A stretch of 64,000 nucleotides of DNA, taken from Spinacia oleracea. Lineage: Eukaryota > Streptophyta > Magnoliopsida > Caryophyllales > Amaranthaceae. Under the pieces are notes generated by a model, which saw only the letters and a list, made by a program, of their open reading frames with translations, was not told where the DNA came from and made no database searches. Below, piece after piece: positions 25,613 to 37,674 of the stretch (position 1 is its first letter; each line of letters begins with the position of its first letter). Made by a program: the position numbers and the translations under genes. The stretch is from assembly GCF_020520425.1 (NCBI RefSeq), contig NC_079487.1, positions 108,658,141-108,722,140 on the forward strand, in the 5' to 3' direction.

Positions 25613-27240
25613 CGCACAACTTGGATTTTCATTTATTAGATTTTTGGAGAAGAGAGAGAAAACGTGTTGGAGCCTTCGAATGGAAGTGTAATCCCCCGTA
25701 AATTTATAAAGTTTATTAATATATTTTAACGTATAATTAATTATATTTAAATGAAATTGGTGAATTTTAGTAATAAATAAATAAATAAATATATACATAT
25801 ATATATATATATATATATTTTATTTAAATGCATTTTAAATATTTTAATAATTTATGAAATCAAACATTTTTAGAATCATAATTCGAAAACGATTTGAAAC
25901 ATAGAAACACTTCGGTTTCGGAAAAGTAGTTCTAGTCGGTTTGAATTCAAACACTCACGAAGTGGAAACGGAATCCTAATCCTAGCTCAATTATTAAAGC
26001 CCACAAAGTAAATAAACCCCCCTAAACCCCAAACTTTACCCACACAACAAATTCTCTCTCCTCACTCCTCTCAAGTTTCACGTGAAACTCCCTCTCCCTC
26101 TTATTTTCTTTTCCTCTCTTCCTCCTCTTTCACGTGAATATCTTCTCCTCTTGCCTTGCTTCCCTTGCACGCCACCACCACTAGCGCTCTCCACCACCGC
26201 ACGCCACCAGTCTTGCTTTCGCCGATCGCTACTGCCCCGTCGTCCAGCCGCCGGCCAGCCTCCTCCCTTTTCCTCCACGCACAACAACACTCCTTCTCTT
26301 CCCTTTCTTCTTTCGCGTGCTACCACCACCAACGCACGCCACCACCAGCGTAGCCACCACCCTGCACCACCAGCGCGTCGTCCAGCCTCCTCGACCGCCC
26401 AGTTCCCGCTGCCGCGCCTCATTGCCGCGGGCCAGCACCTCCTTCTCTTTCTTTTTGGTTAATTCTTAAACCCTAAACTAATTAATATTTTAATTATGTT
26501 TTATTAAATTAATTCATGTTTTCTTGAGTTAAATTTATTATTTTTATGATTTAATTATGAATTTCAGATTACATGTTTTGCATAATTAAATCATTAATTT
26601 TCATATTATACAATTTGATTGAAATAAGGGTTTTAATTATTAAAGCATGAATTTTTAAAGTGTTAATAGTTTTAAAATCATGGTAGGATCATTATAAGTT
26701 ACTAAAGTTATTGTTTTTATGATTCTAATTTCTAAGCATGTTAATTAGGTTTTGGTGAAGTTTTAAATTATTTCATATTGCTGGAATTCTAAAAAAGGAT
26801 GTTTATTGGAGTTTATGATGATTTGTGACGGTTAGTATAGTAATAACTATGCTAGGAGGTTAATTAGCTAAGTTTTGATGTTGGGGAATGTTCTAAATAT
26901 GTTTAGGAGGGGTTTAAAGTAATCTAATGTTGCTGTAAATTCAAGGGGAATTGATATGAATTTATATTGGTTGATTTTAGGTGGAGAATTCTCCGTCGGT
27001 GAATTTTGGGTTGTAAAAGTGGCCTCGCAATTTTTTTACACAAGGTAAGTACATACCTATGTGATTGATGGAATTAGTATCATGTATAGGTGAACCTATA
27101 TGATTACTATTATGTTGGATTTTTCATGATGGACGTTGATTGCAAATATGTTAAGTATGAAATTTATATTATTGAGAATTATATTATGTTTGTATGGAGG
27201 GTTGATGCAAGCATGTTGGTTGGGAACTTTATATTATTAA

Positions 27241-27815
<575 letters not shown>

Positions 27816-28159
27816 GCGTGATCATTTATTTAATTCTAAGATAAAAGAAGGTTGCGATTATTTGTTGATGTTGTTACTTATGTTGTTGGTGTGTCATAAA
27901 AAAGTAATAATTGGTAAATCAAGTAAAGTGAATCCGGATAGTAATAGCTTTAGACTGTCCACGTCTGAAGTGACGGACAATTAGGAGTTGGAGTTCATTA
28001 GGGATGGCATGTGGGTACAAATTCGCGGATACCGCACCGCACTAGCCCTAGTTAGGGCGGGGATGGGTACAACTTTGGCGGGTATGCAGGCGGGTGTGGG
28101 TATGAAATACATACCCGCCATGGGTAGTGGGTAGGTGGTGGATTTAAGCTCATACCCGT

Positions 28160-29637
28160 TGTAGACACCTACTCTTGTCCCCATTCCCGCAAGGGAAAGG
28201 TTCGATGATGAAAGCATAAAAACTCCACTTGACAACGCATCTCCTATAAAATAAACGAATCTCAATTCCTATTTTCATTTCACCCGAAACCAGCTATTTA
28301 TGGAAACCTGCTAAAAATAGTAACTGCCGTAAAAAGTAGCTTCTAAAAGTGGCAAAATCATAAAAGATAGAAACCTGTCAGAATTAGGTGTTGCATTCCA
28401 ACATAAATCCTAAATGAGATAGAAAACTGCGAGAATCCTATTCCTAATATGATTCGGAAATAAGAGTTACGTATTAATTGAAATCCTAACGAGCCTAGAG
28501 TTCGTAACGGGCCCAGACGCATTCCGTCACAAAATTAATACGCGCTAAAAGACTCGAATTAATCTCATCAACGCCAAGAGCTGGGCGCCGAAATCTTTGA
28601 CGCCCAGCCCTGGGCGCTGAAATTACATGGATCTCTATTTTCAACGCCCAGCCCTGGGCGCCGAAATCTTTGACGCCCAGAGCTGGGCGCCGAAATTACC
28701 TGGGACGTGTTTTTTCCTAATTCTTTGCGGATTAGAACTCTGCAATTCTATCTTTCCACGAAATCTTCCCTATAAATAGGCCCCTAGTTTCGACGTGAAA
28801 CAACACACAACAACACATAACATATTCTGAGTATTGACTCTAAACCCCTTAGCCTAAGCCTCTCGCTGCGAAACTGTTCACGCGTTCTGTCGCAATCGAT
28901 CCATAAATCGAACAGAACGTATCCTGTCCCATAATCGAGATTCGTTAAATAAAAAGGAGAAATAGCAAAGTCAAAGTGGTTAGTTTTCTGAGAACCGTGA
29001 CGCACCTCTCAAAGGTGCGTCGTAATGTGTCCCTTTTCGATGATTTAACTGCTTTCCTCGCCCTTTTTATGAACTGTTAAACTAACCTAATATGATTGTT
29101 CTATCACGCCTAACAAATATAATATTTTTGGGAAATCGGATTATCATGCTAGGTCCCTTAATGCTATTTAAATCAGATAATCACGATCGAATTAGTATTA
29201 TATGTTGCATGTTGCTAAAATCAATTCAGATTAGTTTAATAGTTAACGCATGTCCCTTCAATTATTTATGCTGAGCTAGTAAGGATATCCTGCCTCTGGA
29301 GTTATCGACGAGCGAATTACTCCTCTCGGTAGTTACAGTCCCCCGAACCCTGAATCTCTACCTTGCGGGTGTATATTGAGAGATCCCCACACCAGGGATC
29401 ACAAGGGAACCTACGGCCGTCGTGGTCAAACATAATTGCACTCCCTTTATGTCACGATAACCGGGTTTTGTCAGTTTTTCTCATTGTCGTTAAAAACTGA
29501 ATGGCGACTCCTATATTACTAGTCAATTGGGTGTATACTCACAGGAAATCCAATTACACTTGATTGAATAAAAGAATCGTCACACCCACGAGGGACAAGG
29601 TCACGCATTAGCCTCGCGCTTTTTCGACCCCCTCACA
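28160..29637 (+). repeat. 5' LTR of the Tat-type element
   Basis: It runs from TGTAGACACCTACTC to CCCCTCACA, 1478 bp, directly followed by a primer-binding site. A TATA box is at 28771-28778. Four palindromic GCCCAG-N2-CTGGGC cassettes lie just upstream of it (28569-28691). Compared with the 3' LTR it lacks about 57 bp around 28568. Confidence 0.9.
28771..28778 (+). promoter_or_regulatory. TATA box of 5' LTR
   Basis: TATAAATA within CTTCCCTATAAATAGGCCCC. The expected start of transcription is near 28800, where ACAACACACAACAACACA begins. The identical box in the 3' LTR is at 44642-44649. Confidence 0.65.
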
Positions 29638-29638
29638 G

Positions 29639-29656
29639 TGGCGACTCCACTGGGGA
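29639..29656 (+). other. Primer-binding site
   Basis: TGGCGACTCCACTGGGGA starts one base after the LTR end. This sequence type is typical of Tat/Ogre elements, where I recall it as complementary to an arginine tRNA 3' end; this was not checked. It recurs after the second LTR at 45510. Confidence 0.75.
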
Positions 29657-31091
29657 TAGTGAAGGAAATACTCGTGCTTGTAGGTAATCAAAATAGCCGA
29701 AGGGTGAAACGATCCTACCCCGCGTTTATTTCCCCATCAAGTTGGGACGACCTGAAAATCAGCATATTAATGTGAACGGGCAGAACATCATAACGAATCT
29801 CGGCTCCCTCGGAAGTTGGGACTAAGGATACCTTTCTTCGCCAATAGGGGGGTGCATACGCTGCGCATGTTTCCCACTCGGTACTTGTGCAGGTAGTACA
29901 CCTATCCCGAACCCAATCGCTCGCTCATTAGGTCCCTCTCGCCTGCATGCCCCCTTGGCTTGCACTTGCGGGTTGGCCTCTTGAGCGAAATTCGTCTGTT
30001 GAAGACACTACCTCGACCGGGGCATGTGTTGGATCTACGATAGAAGCGGTACCAAGCCAGGCGCAAATAAACTACCCATAGAAGCCTATCATAAACTACG
30101 TGGCATATTTAATTTTCAAATCCATGTTTGTAATGTAGTTATGTGTAGCGAAATATGTGATTGTGCGTGAAAAATTATCCTAGAAAACCAATGACCTTAA
30201 AAATTGCCCAAACATTCATAGACTAATTTGCCAAAGAGTTATACCAAAACACGTGTTCCGCAAACCCGAATGATCGCCACAAAATAAGCGACGCTCGGGA
30301 TGGCCTGTAACGAATCCCACAAACGATATTACGCGTAAAGGACGTTATTAGGCAAGCACGCAAATCGAAGTCGCATAAACAAAAAACAGAAAACGAGAAC
30401 CAGCCAGGGACGCATTTTCAACGCCCCTGGCTGGGCGCCAAAATTTCTCACGCCCACTGCTGGGCGCTGAAGTTGCTGCTTGGCTTTCTGGTCAGGCGCA
30501 GCAGCCTCGGTGCCCAAGCAAAAAAGAAAATACGTAGCGAAAAATATCCATAAAAAAGGAATTGCTACGAGGGCGTAAGAAAAGCACTCGATTTCCAAAG
30601 CGACTCGCGAAAAATTAATAACTCCTTGCGTCGTTGTTAGGCCTCCTACAACGGCAATGCTCGACACTAAAAGTCGACCATGCAAATAATCATGAATGTC
30701 ACACGGGCAGAGATTTTCAAAAACATAAAGAGTTCAAAGTGCACACATAACAGTCCAAATATACTAGTCCGACTTAAGGGTAGTCATAGAATGCCTAAAA
30801 AAACCGACTCACGAAATAAACTAATGTGTCTCCTACTCCACAACAATAATGCAGGGCCCCTGAGTACTTGCCCGTGATAGCCATCAAGAAACACGATGGA
30901 AGAAGCATATCCCGAACATCTGTACCTAGAGGTCGCACAAACCCAAGAGATGCATGCTCTGGGACACGACCCTTTACGTTCTCAAAGGCCACTCGCCCCA
31001 AAGAACCATGCTATGCCAAAAACTCTCCCCAACTCACATGCTTTCGGGCTATTGTTTGGGTTAGAAAAGAAAAGAGCGAAGAAAGAAACAG
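29657..31091 (+). other. Retroelement leader, no gene
   Basis: This 1.4-kb stretch between primer-binding site and the first pol-type frame has no protein-like frame of useful length, and is repeated almost unchanged at 45528-46962. It contains two palindromic cassettes (about 30419-30438 and 30450-30468). Confidence 0.6.
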
Positions 31092-31751
31092 ATGGCACTA
31101 GCTCTCCAAGATGAAGTGTTTGACCCTACTAAGTTATTCGCTCCATCGCCCTCAAAAGATGACCAAATCCAACGAGGGTGGCGCAAGACTTTCAAATGGA
31201 CTAATGCTCGTGGGATAAAGTTCAAGATATCTGCGGGAGAGGGTCCAATGTACGAAGAATTAGAGTCTGAATCCGAGTCTGACTCCGAGTCCGAACCTAG
31301 CAAAATTGTAACCCCTCCTAAAAGTAGTTTAGACCCGGAAATCTCTACTCCGGGAGATCTTTTTGATGTAATGCTTCATGATTTTAATAAGATAAACAAA
31401 ACTTTTGAGTATGTGCCGCTTAAAAATCAGAGTAATAATGCAGAATGTCTCGCCACTAATGAGCACGAAAAAGAGCCAGAAGAGGAATATACCGAACTAA
31501 TAAAAGCTGTAAATGAACAAGAACTCAAAACTCCTATAATTGAAGACACAGAATCGGTAAATATTGGAACAGAAGAAAATCCTAGAATTATTAAAATTGG
31601 CCTCACCTTAACTCCCACTGAAAAGGCCGATCTAATCTCCACTTTGCGGGAATTCGAGGGTGTCTTTGCTTGGTCCTACAAAGACATGCCGGGAATAGAT
31701 CGAGAAATCGCTGAGCATAAAATTCCGCTAGATCCCAAAATGACGCCATAG
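31092..31751 (+). pseudogene. Retroelement polyprotein remnant up to RT start
   Basis: A 219-codon frame starts MALALQDEVFDPTKLF and runs through an acidic Ser/Glu/Asp repeat (residues 56-68). It ends with TLREFEGVFAWSYKDMPG and an EHKIPLDP motif, which is the segment just before the reverse-transcriptase palm in Tat-type Ty3/gypsy pol. It stops at a TAG at 31749, exactly where the reverse transcriptase should begin. The next sequence, in another frame from about 31748, belongs to the RNase H-integrase linker. Thus RT and RNase H have been deleted at this point and the frame lost. The same start, cut off after the acidic repeat, is at 46963-47166. No gag or protease is seen upstream. Confidence 0.75.
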
Positions 31752-33381
31752 ACTCCGAACCTGAAAACACCGAGGAAGAACCATGGTACACGGACATCCT
31801 TCGTTACAAAACAAGTGGGGAATTCCCCCCAAACACTTCCCCGCGAGCACAAAAGGCCCTGCGCCTCCTCGCTTCACAATATAGCATAATTCTGGGAGAA
31901 CTGTATAAATACACGCCGAATAAAATCAAGTTACTTTGTGTCCATCAAAACCAAGCCCAAAGACTAATGGAAGAATACCATAACGGCGTGTGCGGACCCC
32001 ATATGAACGGAAAATGCTATCCCGAAAAATATCCCGCTCAGGGTACTATTGGACCACTATGGAAACCGATTGCCATCACTTTGTAAAAACTTGCCCAAAA
32101 TGCCAAATCTTCAGTAACCTTAACCATTTACCTCCCTCAGAACTATACACCTTCACTTCTCCATGGCCCTTTTCCACCTGGGGTATAGATATAATCGGCA
32201 AGGTAACACCAACAGGCGTAGGGGGACACGAGTACGTTTTAGTTGCAATTGATTACTTCACTAAATGGGTAGAGGCAGTCTCCTATGCAAAGTTAACAGC
32301 CAAACATGTCGCCCGATTCCTAGAAAAGAACATATTCTGTCGATACGGGGTTCCACATGAAATCATAAGTGACCAAGGTTCCCACTTCAGGGTCGAAGTC
32401 CAAGACCTGCTCAAAAAATATCATGTCAAACACCATAAATCCTCTCCCTACAGGCCGCAAATGAACGGCGTGGTAGAGGCGGCCAACAAAAATATTAAAG
32501 TCATAATCGAGAAAATGGCCGAAAATTATAAGGATTGGCCCAATAAATTACACTTCGCATTATGGGGCTATCGAACCTCAATCCGCACCTCCATTGGAGT
32601 AACACCCTACTCCACTAGTAGAAAAAACCCCTGTTGCAGCCCCCTTGTTGCAGCGTACATGTATTAATACGCTTCAACAACCAGTAGGTCAACGCGGGTC
32701 AAACCCTTTAAAGGGTTGTTGCAGCGTACAAATTAATTGCCCCCTGCAAAAGAATTTTTTGCAGCGTACAGTCTAAAAGCCCCCTGCAATAACCCTTTTA
32801 TTTTGCATCGTACATGGTAAAAGCCCCCTGTAATATTTTTCGCTGCAAAGTTAATTCAAAACCAAACGTTTAGTTCTATCTCAAACCTCAAAGACCAAAT
32901 TCTTAAATCATATCGCGCGCTCAGTACTCCCTTCTTCTTCCCTCAGCTTTCCCTGCGTCTCGCCCGTCGCCGATGGTTCTTGCCAGTCGCCGCTGGGTCT
33001 TGCCCGTCGCCGCTGGGTCTTTCCCGTCGGCGGTGGTACTCCAGCAAGATCTCGGGTTTTTGTCGGGATTTTAATTTGGAATTAAGTTAGAAATTAGGGC
33101 TTGTGAATTAGAATTTGGGGATTTGGGAGTTAGGGCTTTTCGTATCGGCGGCAGAGCACCACTCGGAACCACTCCACAGCAGCGGCGTGAGTGACCGACG
33201 ACAGCCCGCAGTGGTGGTCGACGGAGCAAGCTAGGTCTGTTTTGTTATTTTTGTATTTTCAATTAAATTGCTAATTAAATTGTATTTGAATTATTTTGTG
33301 CAATTATGTTTTAGACTTTGTAAATATGAATTCAAGAATCGAGAGCCTTGTGCACTGCGATTGTAGGTTGATTTGATTCAG

Positions 33382-33453
33382 GGGATTGGAAGATAACCAA
33401 CTTGGTGGACCTCTGCCCAAGAGCCTTGGGAATTTGATTAACTTGAGAACCTT
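33382..33453 (+). pseudogene. Captured LRR receptor-kinase exon
   Basis: A 72-bp exon between acceptor TTTGATTCAG and donor CTT|GTGAGT reads LEDNQLGGPLPKSLGNLINL then RTL. This is one 24-residue leucine-rich repeat of the type found in LRR receptor-like kinases, whose extracellular exons are often exactly 72 bp. Both splice sites are intact. No neighbouring LRR exon is present, so it is an isolated captured exon inside the CACTA element. Confidence 0.7.
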
Positions 33454-33734
33454 GTGAGTGTGTTTTTCAGTGAACTCTAGAAGCTGATACTTGGAGCACT
33501 TCAAATCTGCTTATACAACATTATGTTTCAATATTAGGATAATTCTTGTTGTGTTTAAATATAATACTATGCAGCTAGTTGGTGAGACTTGGTGGCTAAC
33601 TGATTGTTATAATATTACATATTTTTCCATGTCTTTGAAGTTTGAGGCTTTTGTGTTGTTTACTCGTTTCCTTTGCAAGATTTTCATATTGTACAGTACA
33701 AGATTCATTTACAAAATATTTGCTCCTCTTGTAG

Positions 33735-34086
33735 AGTACTTGCTGCAAGCGTTCTTCTGGCTATAATCTGGGCAAATTCTAGATCACTTCTTTTAGCAGT
33801 TGGTCAAGATGATCAAATTGCAACTCAAGCCGGACACTATGCTGAATTCGTGATCCCTGGTCTCTTTGCTTATGGTCTTCTTTACTCACTTCAGAGATTC
33901 TTACAAACCCAGAACATCGTTTTCCCTATGATGATAACTGCAGGGATCACTACATTACTGCATTTGCCAGTTTGCTGGACTTTGGTCTTCAAATGTGGTC
34001 TTGGAAACCGAGGAGCTGCCCTTGCAACTGGTGTATCTTATTGGATTAATGTAATATTGTTAGCACTTTATGTTAAGTTTTCATAA
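33735..34086 (+). pseudogene. Captured MATE transporter exon
   Basis: After an acceptor (CTCTTGTAG) the frame reads LLAIIWANSRSLLLAVGQDD, then motifs IPGLFAYGLLYSLQRFLQTQ, NIVFPMM, CWTLVFKCGLGNRGAALA and YWINVILLALYVKFS. These are the fourth to sixth membrane segments of plant MATE (DETOXIFICATION) efflux transporters, in the right order. A stop stands where the donor should be (TTTTCATAAG), so the donor has probably mutated. A short following exon lies at 34172-34228. The exon usually found between them (with the LEMW motif) is missing. The N- and C-terminal parts are absent, so this is a gene fragment captured by the CACTA element. Confidence 0.85.
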
Positions 34087-34171
34087 GAAACATTCCAATG
34101 TGAGCTGACGTTCCAAGATAATTAAGCAAATGGGATTATACCATCTGACTGCTGGTCCTCTTTTATTTGCA

Positions 34172-34228
34172 GTCTCGACACAGCTGCACTTGTGTGGATG
34201 ATCCCCTTTGGTCTTAGTGGTGCTGTCA
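34172..34228 (+). pseudogene. Captured short MATE exon
   Basis: Between acceptor TTTATTTGCAG and donor GTCAG|GTATTT the frame reads LDTAALVWMIPFGLSGAV. This matches the conserved WMIPFGLSGAVS segment of plant MATE transporters and lies in natural order after the exon at 33735-34086. The next MATE exon (TRVSNELGAG motif) is not found. Confidence 0.75.
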
Positions 34229-35420
34229 GGTATTTTTCTCTTTTTCTTCTGATATTTGTGAGACTTGTTACCAAAATTACCTCTTGAAGTGAACTAAAAA
34301 AGTAAATGTGGGTGTTCCTGCTAATGTTGCTGTCGGAATATCGCGATTAGGAGGGTCAATTTTGCCTGTTTCTTTGATCTTTTACTTTCACTTTCATAAT
34401 TCCATTATTTCTAAATTTTGTTTTTGATTTTGTTTGGTAATTTTCGAATTGAAATCCTGAATTAGAGCTTTTCATTGAGCTTTTCATTGCTGCTTTCTGC
34501 CCTCTCCTTACCCTGCTGCTTTCTGTCCTCTCCTCCTCTTCTTACCTGCTTCTTCTCTCTCCTGTGCTATGGCTTACTGAAGGAGAGAAAGATGAGTTCT
34601 TTTCTCTCAGCTTCATAATTGATTTCTTCAGATTAGGTTTAAGGATCAAATTTAGTATTTATGCAGAGTTTCATCATTATCGACTTCAAAAGTTAAGATT
34701 ATGCAGGCTTTAGATCCCCGACAAGGTGTGTTGTTGATTTTCAATTAATTCAAGTATTCAATACTTTTGACTATATGCTCTCAATTTTGCATTTTTCTGT
34801 TAATTATATTGTTGTCCCGCTTTGGATCTCTCTGTTTATCTCAATGTTAGTTTACTTGTAGATTGTTTCTTCGATTTATGTGGTCACAAGTTGCTGGGCG
34901 AATTGTCCCTACATTGTGTCAATTTTTCTATTGGTTTACAATTGATAACCCCTAAATCTGGATTTTTTTTTTAGTTTTAGGTTAGCTTGATGAAATTAAA
35001 TTCAGTTCTTAGCACAAAATTTTCTGTATTTTGAAGGATTTTTGGAAGGGTCAGAATGTCTGCTAGAAGTTGTTGACTGAATCAATCCATGCCATAAATT
35101 TAATAAATGTTTCAATTGAGATGAACTATAGATGAACATTCCTCATCCACCAAAAGTTGTCCAATGACTGAAATTAAACAGATGCAGACACAAATGAATA
35201 AACAACAGGGTAATCTCTCATCATCTTTATGATATTTGTTAATGGCAGAATGGTTTAAAATCTCTCTTGTAGGGAACATTCACCCTTTTCCCTCTAATTT
35301 TGTTGAATTTAGGGAAGTTCGAGCTACATGTGAAGATCAAACTCATTATTGGATAGTTATATTTATTGATATATGTAACTAATACCTTGTGGCATAATCT
35401 GACGGACGCTTATTGTGCAG

Positions 35421-35645
35421 TACTGCAGTTTGATACCGTTCCATTTACTCATGCGGCTTCTCATTCGAGTGACAGATCGAAGGAGACTGATCATAAGGTT
35501 AGAAGTTGTTCACTCTTCTCTTTTCATGCAATTTGACATCTTGTAGCTTCATTTTTGTAACATCTTTAAAGATTTATTATTATAGACTCTACGAAGGCTT
35601 GCTCAGAACCGTGAGGCAGCAAGGAAAAGCCGGTTGAGGAAAAAA
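35421..35645 (+). pseudogene. Captured TGA-type bZIP exons
   Basis: Exon a (35421-35497) reads FDTVPFTHAASHSSDRSKET then DHK to a donor AAG|GTTAGA. Exon b (35586-35645, exactly 60 bp) reads TLRRLAQNREAARKSRLRKK to a donor AAA|GTAAGA. The latter is the basic DNA-binding region of TGA/HBP-1b bZIP transcription factors (N and R of NREAARKSR present). The frame is preserved across the intron. The leucine zipper and DOG1 domain exons are missing; the following intron is filled by the 160-bp array. Upstream, 34290-35420 has leader- and intron-like sequence. Captured by the CACTA element. Confidence 0.85.
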
Positions 35646-35804
35646 GTAAGACATCTAATTTTGTTTCTTGCATGTGCTTTGGTGTTGGTTAATTATTTAA
35701 TTTGTTTTCTCATTTAATTAATTAATGGAATTAGCTGGAGAAAGATTCCATGTGGGGAAAAAATAAGTCATAAAGCTAATATGAAAATCAGCTAATATGA
35801 ATAT

Positions 35805-37460
35805 TTTAGTCAAAATATGACATATAACGATCAAACGAGACTAAAATGAAATTTTCGCTCCTAACTTTAAACTAACGAACGTAAGAACTCATTTCAAACT
35901 TACTACATAATTCATATGATTAGTTTTAACTTTCCAAGACTCAATCCAATCTATTTATGTACATTTGAGACTTGTTTGGCCATTATAGGTCATAGTTAGG
36001 CTAAAATGACATTTTCGCTCCCAACTTTGAACTAATGAACCTAAGAACTCATTTCAAACTTACTACAAGATTTATATGATTAGCTTTAACTTTCCAAGAC
36101 TCAATCCAATCTATTTATGCACATTTGAGACTTGTTTGACCATTATAGGTCATAATTAGGCTAAAATGACATTTTCGCTCCCAACTTTGAACTAACGAAC
36201 CTAAGGACTCATTTTATTCTTATTACATGATTAATATGCATAGTATTAACTTTCTAAAACTCATTCTAATCTATGTATGCACATTTAAGGCTCATTGGGT
36301 CCTTATAGGTCATATTTAGAGCTAAAACGACATGTCCGCTCCCAACTTTGAACTAAAGAACCTAAGGACTCATTTTATTCTTATTACATGATTAATATGC
36401 ATAGTATTAACTTTCTAAAACTCATTCTAATCTATGTATGCACATTTAAGGCTCATTGGGTCGCTATAGGTCATATTTAGAGCTAAAACGACATTTCCAC
36501 TCCCAACTTTGAACTAAAGAACCTAAGGACTCATTTGATTCTTATTACATGATTAATATGCATATTATTAACTTTCTTAAACTAATTCCAATCTATTTAT
36601 GCACATTTAAGGCTCATTAGATCGCTATAGGTCATATTTAGAGCTTAAATGACATTTACGCTCCCAACTTTGAACTAACGAACCTAAGGACTCATTTTAT
36701 TCTTATTACATGATTAATATACATAGTAATAACTTTCTTAAACTAATTCCAATCTATTTATGCACATTTAAGGCTCATTAGATCGCTATAGGTCATATTT
36801 AGAGCTAAAATGACATTTACGCTCCCAACTTTGAACTAAAAAACCTAAGGACTCATTTGATTCTTATTAAATGATTAATATGCATGTTTTTAACTTTCTA
36901 AAACTCATTCCATTCATGTATGCACATTTAAGGCTCATTGGGTCGTTGTTGGTCATATTTAGAGCTAAAATGACATTTCCGCTCCCAACTTTGAACTAAA
37001 GAACCTAAGGACTCATTTGATTCTTATTACATGATTAATATGCATAGTTTTAACTTTCTTAAACTAATTCCAATCTATTTATGCACATTTAAGGCTCATT
37101 AGATCGCTATAGGTCATATTTAGAGCTTAAATGACATTTACGCTCCCAACTTTGAACTAAAGAACCTAAGGACTCATTGTATTCTTATTACATGATTAAT
37201 ATACATATTATTAACTTCCTAAAACTCATTCTAAACTATTATGCACATTTAAGGCTCATTGGGTCGTTATAGGTCATATTTAGAGCTAAAATGACATTTA
37301 CGCTCCCAACTTTGAACTAAAGAACCTATGGACTCATTTTATTCTTATTACATGATTAATATGCATAGTTTGAACTTTTTTAAACTCATTCCAATATATT
37401 TATGCACATTTAAGGCTCATTGGATCGTTATAGGTCATATTTAGGCTAAAATGACATTTT
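35805..37460. repeat. ~160-bp tandem array, ten units
   Basis: The motif CCCAACTTTGAACTAA recurs at 36020, 36180, 36341, 36502, 36663, 36824, 36984, 37145 and 37305, with a diverged first unit at 35860: spacing 160 or 161 bp throughout. Each unit holds TTCTTATTACATGATTAATA and TGCACATTTAAGGCTCATT. The outer units are more diverged than the inner ones. It sits in the intron after the bZIP exon. Confidence 0.95.
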
Positions 37461-37572
37461 CCTTACTCTTGACTCGTATTTTAGACTATTAGGACATTGA
37501 CATTAGTGCTTGAATGTTAAAATGTGATATTAAATTTGCATTTAATCTATTGAAATTTTTGTTTTTGTAAAG

Positions 37573-37674
37573 GTCTATACTCTGAGGAATGCGCCTTATG
37601 CTAGTGAGGAAATTGATGTGGTTCGTGAGCAATGGGCTAAGTTTTTTACCAGCAAATATTTATTATTGGCCTGA
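37573..37674 (+). pseudogene. Terminal exon of CACTA C48-type protease gene
   Basis: After an acceptor (TTTTTGTAAAG) 33 codons read VYTLRNAPYASEEIDVVREQ then WAKFFTSKYLLLA and a stop. The segment EEIDVVREQWAKFF matches EDINEVKEFWADYF, the last exon of the C48 protease gene of the CACTA element at 52156 on the minus strand. Both lie about 650 bp from their element terminus. This is probably the only surviving piece of this element's own gene set. Confidence 0.55.

Noticed and set aside
26078..26462. Overlapping Arg/Gly/Pro-rich frames on both strands
   Set aside because: A CT-rich leader-like part of a solo LTR; frames open on both strands through base composition, no family resemblance.
30329..31114. 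Several overlapping frames in the retroelement leader, repeated at 46200-46985
   Set aside because: Conserved only because the two leaders are recent copies; no domain or codon signal on either strand.
28160..31300. Reading the whole 3.1-kb left/right repeat as the LTR
   Set aside because: A primer-binding site at 29639 and TG...CA limits show that the LTR is 1.48 kb; the rest is leader and frame start.
35805..37460. CRISPR-like or gene-cluster-like repetition
   Set aside because: Direct 160-bp tandem units without unique spacers, in a plant nuclear context.
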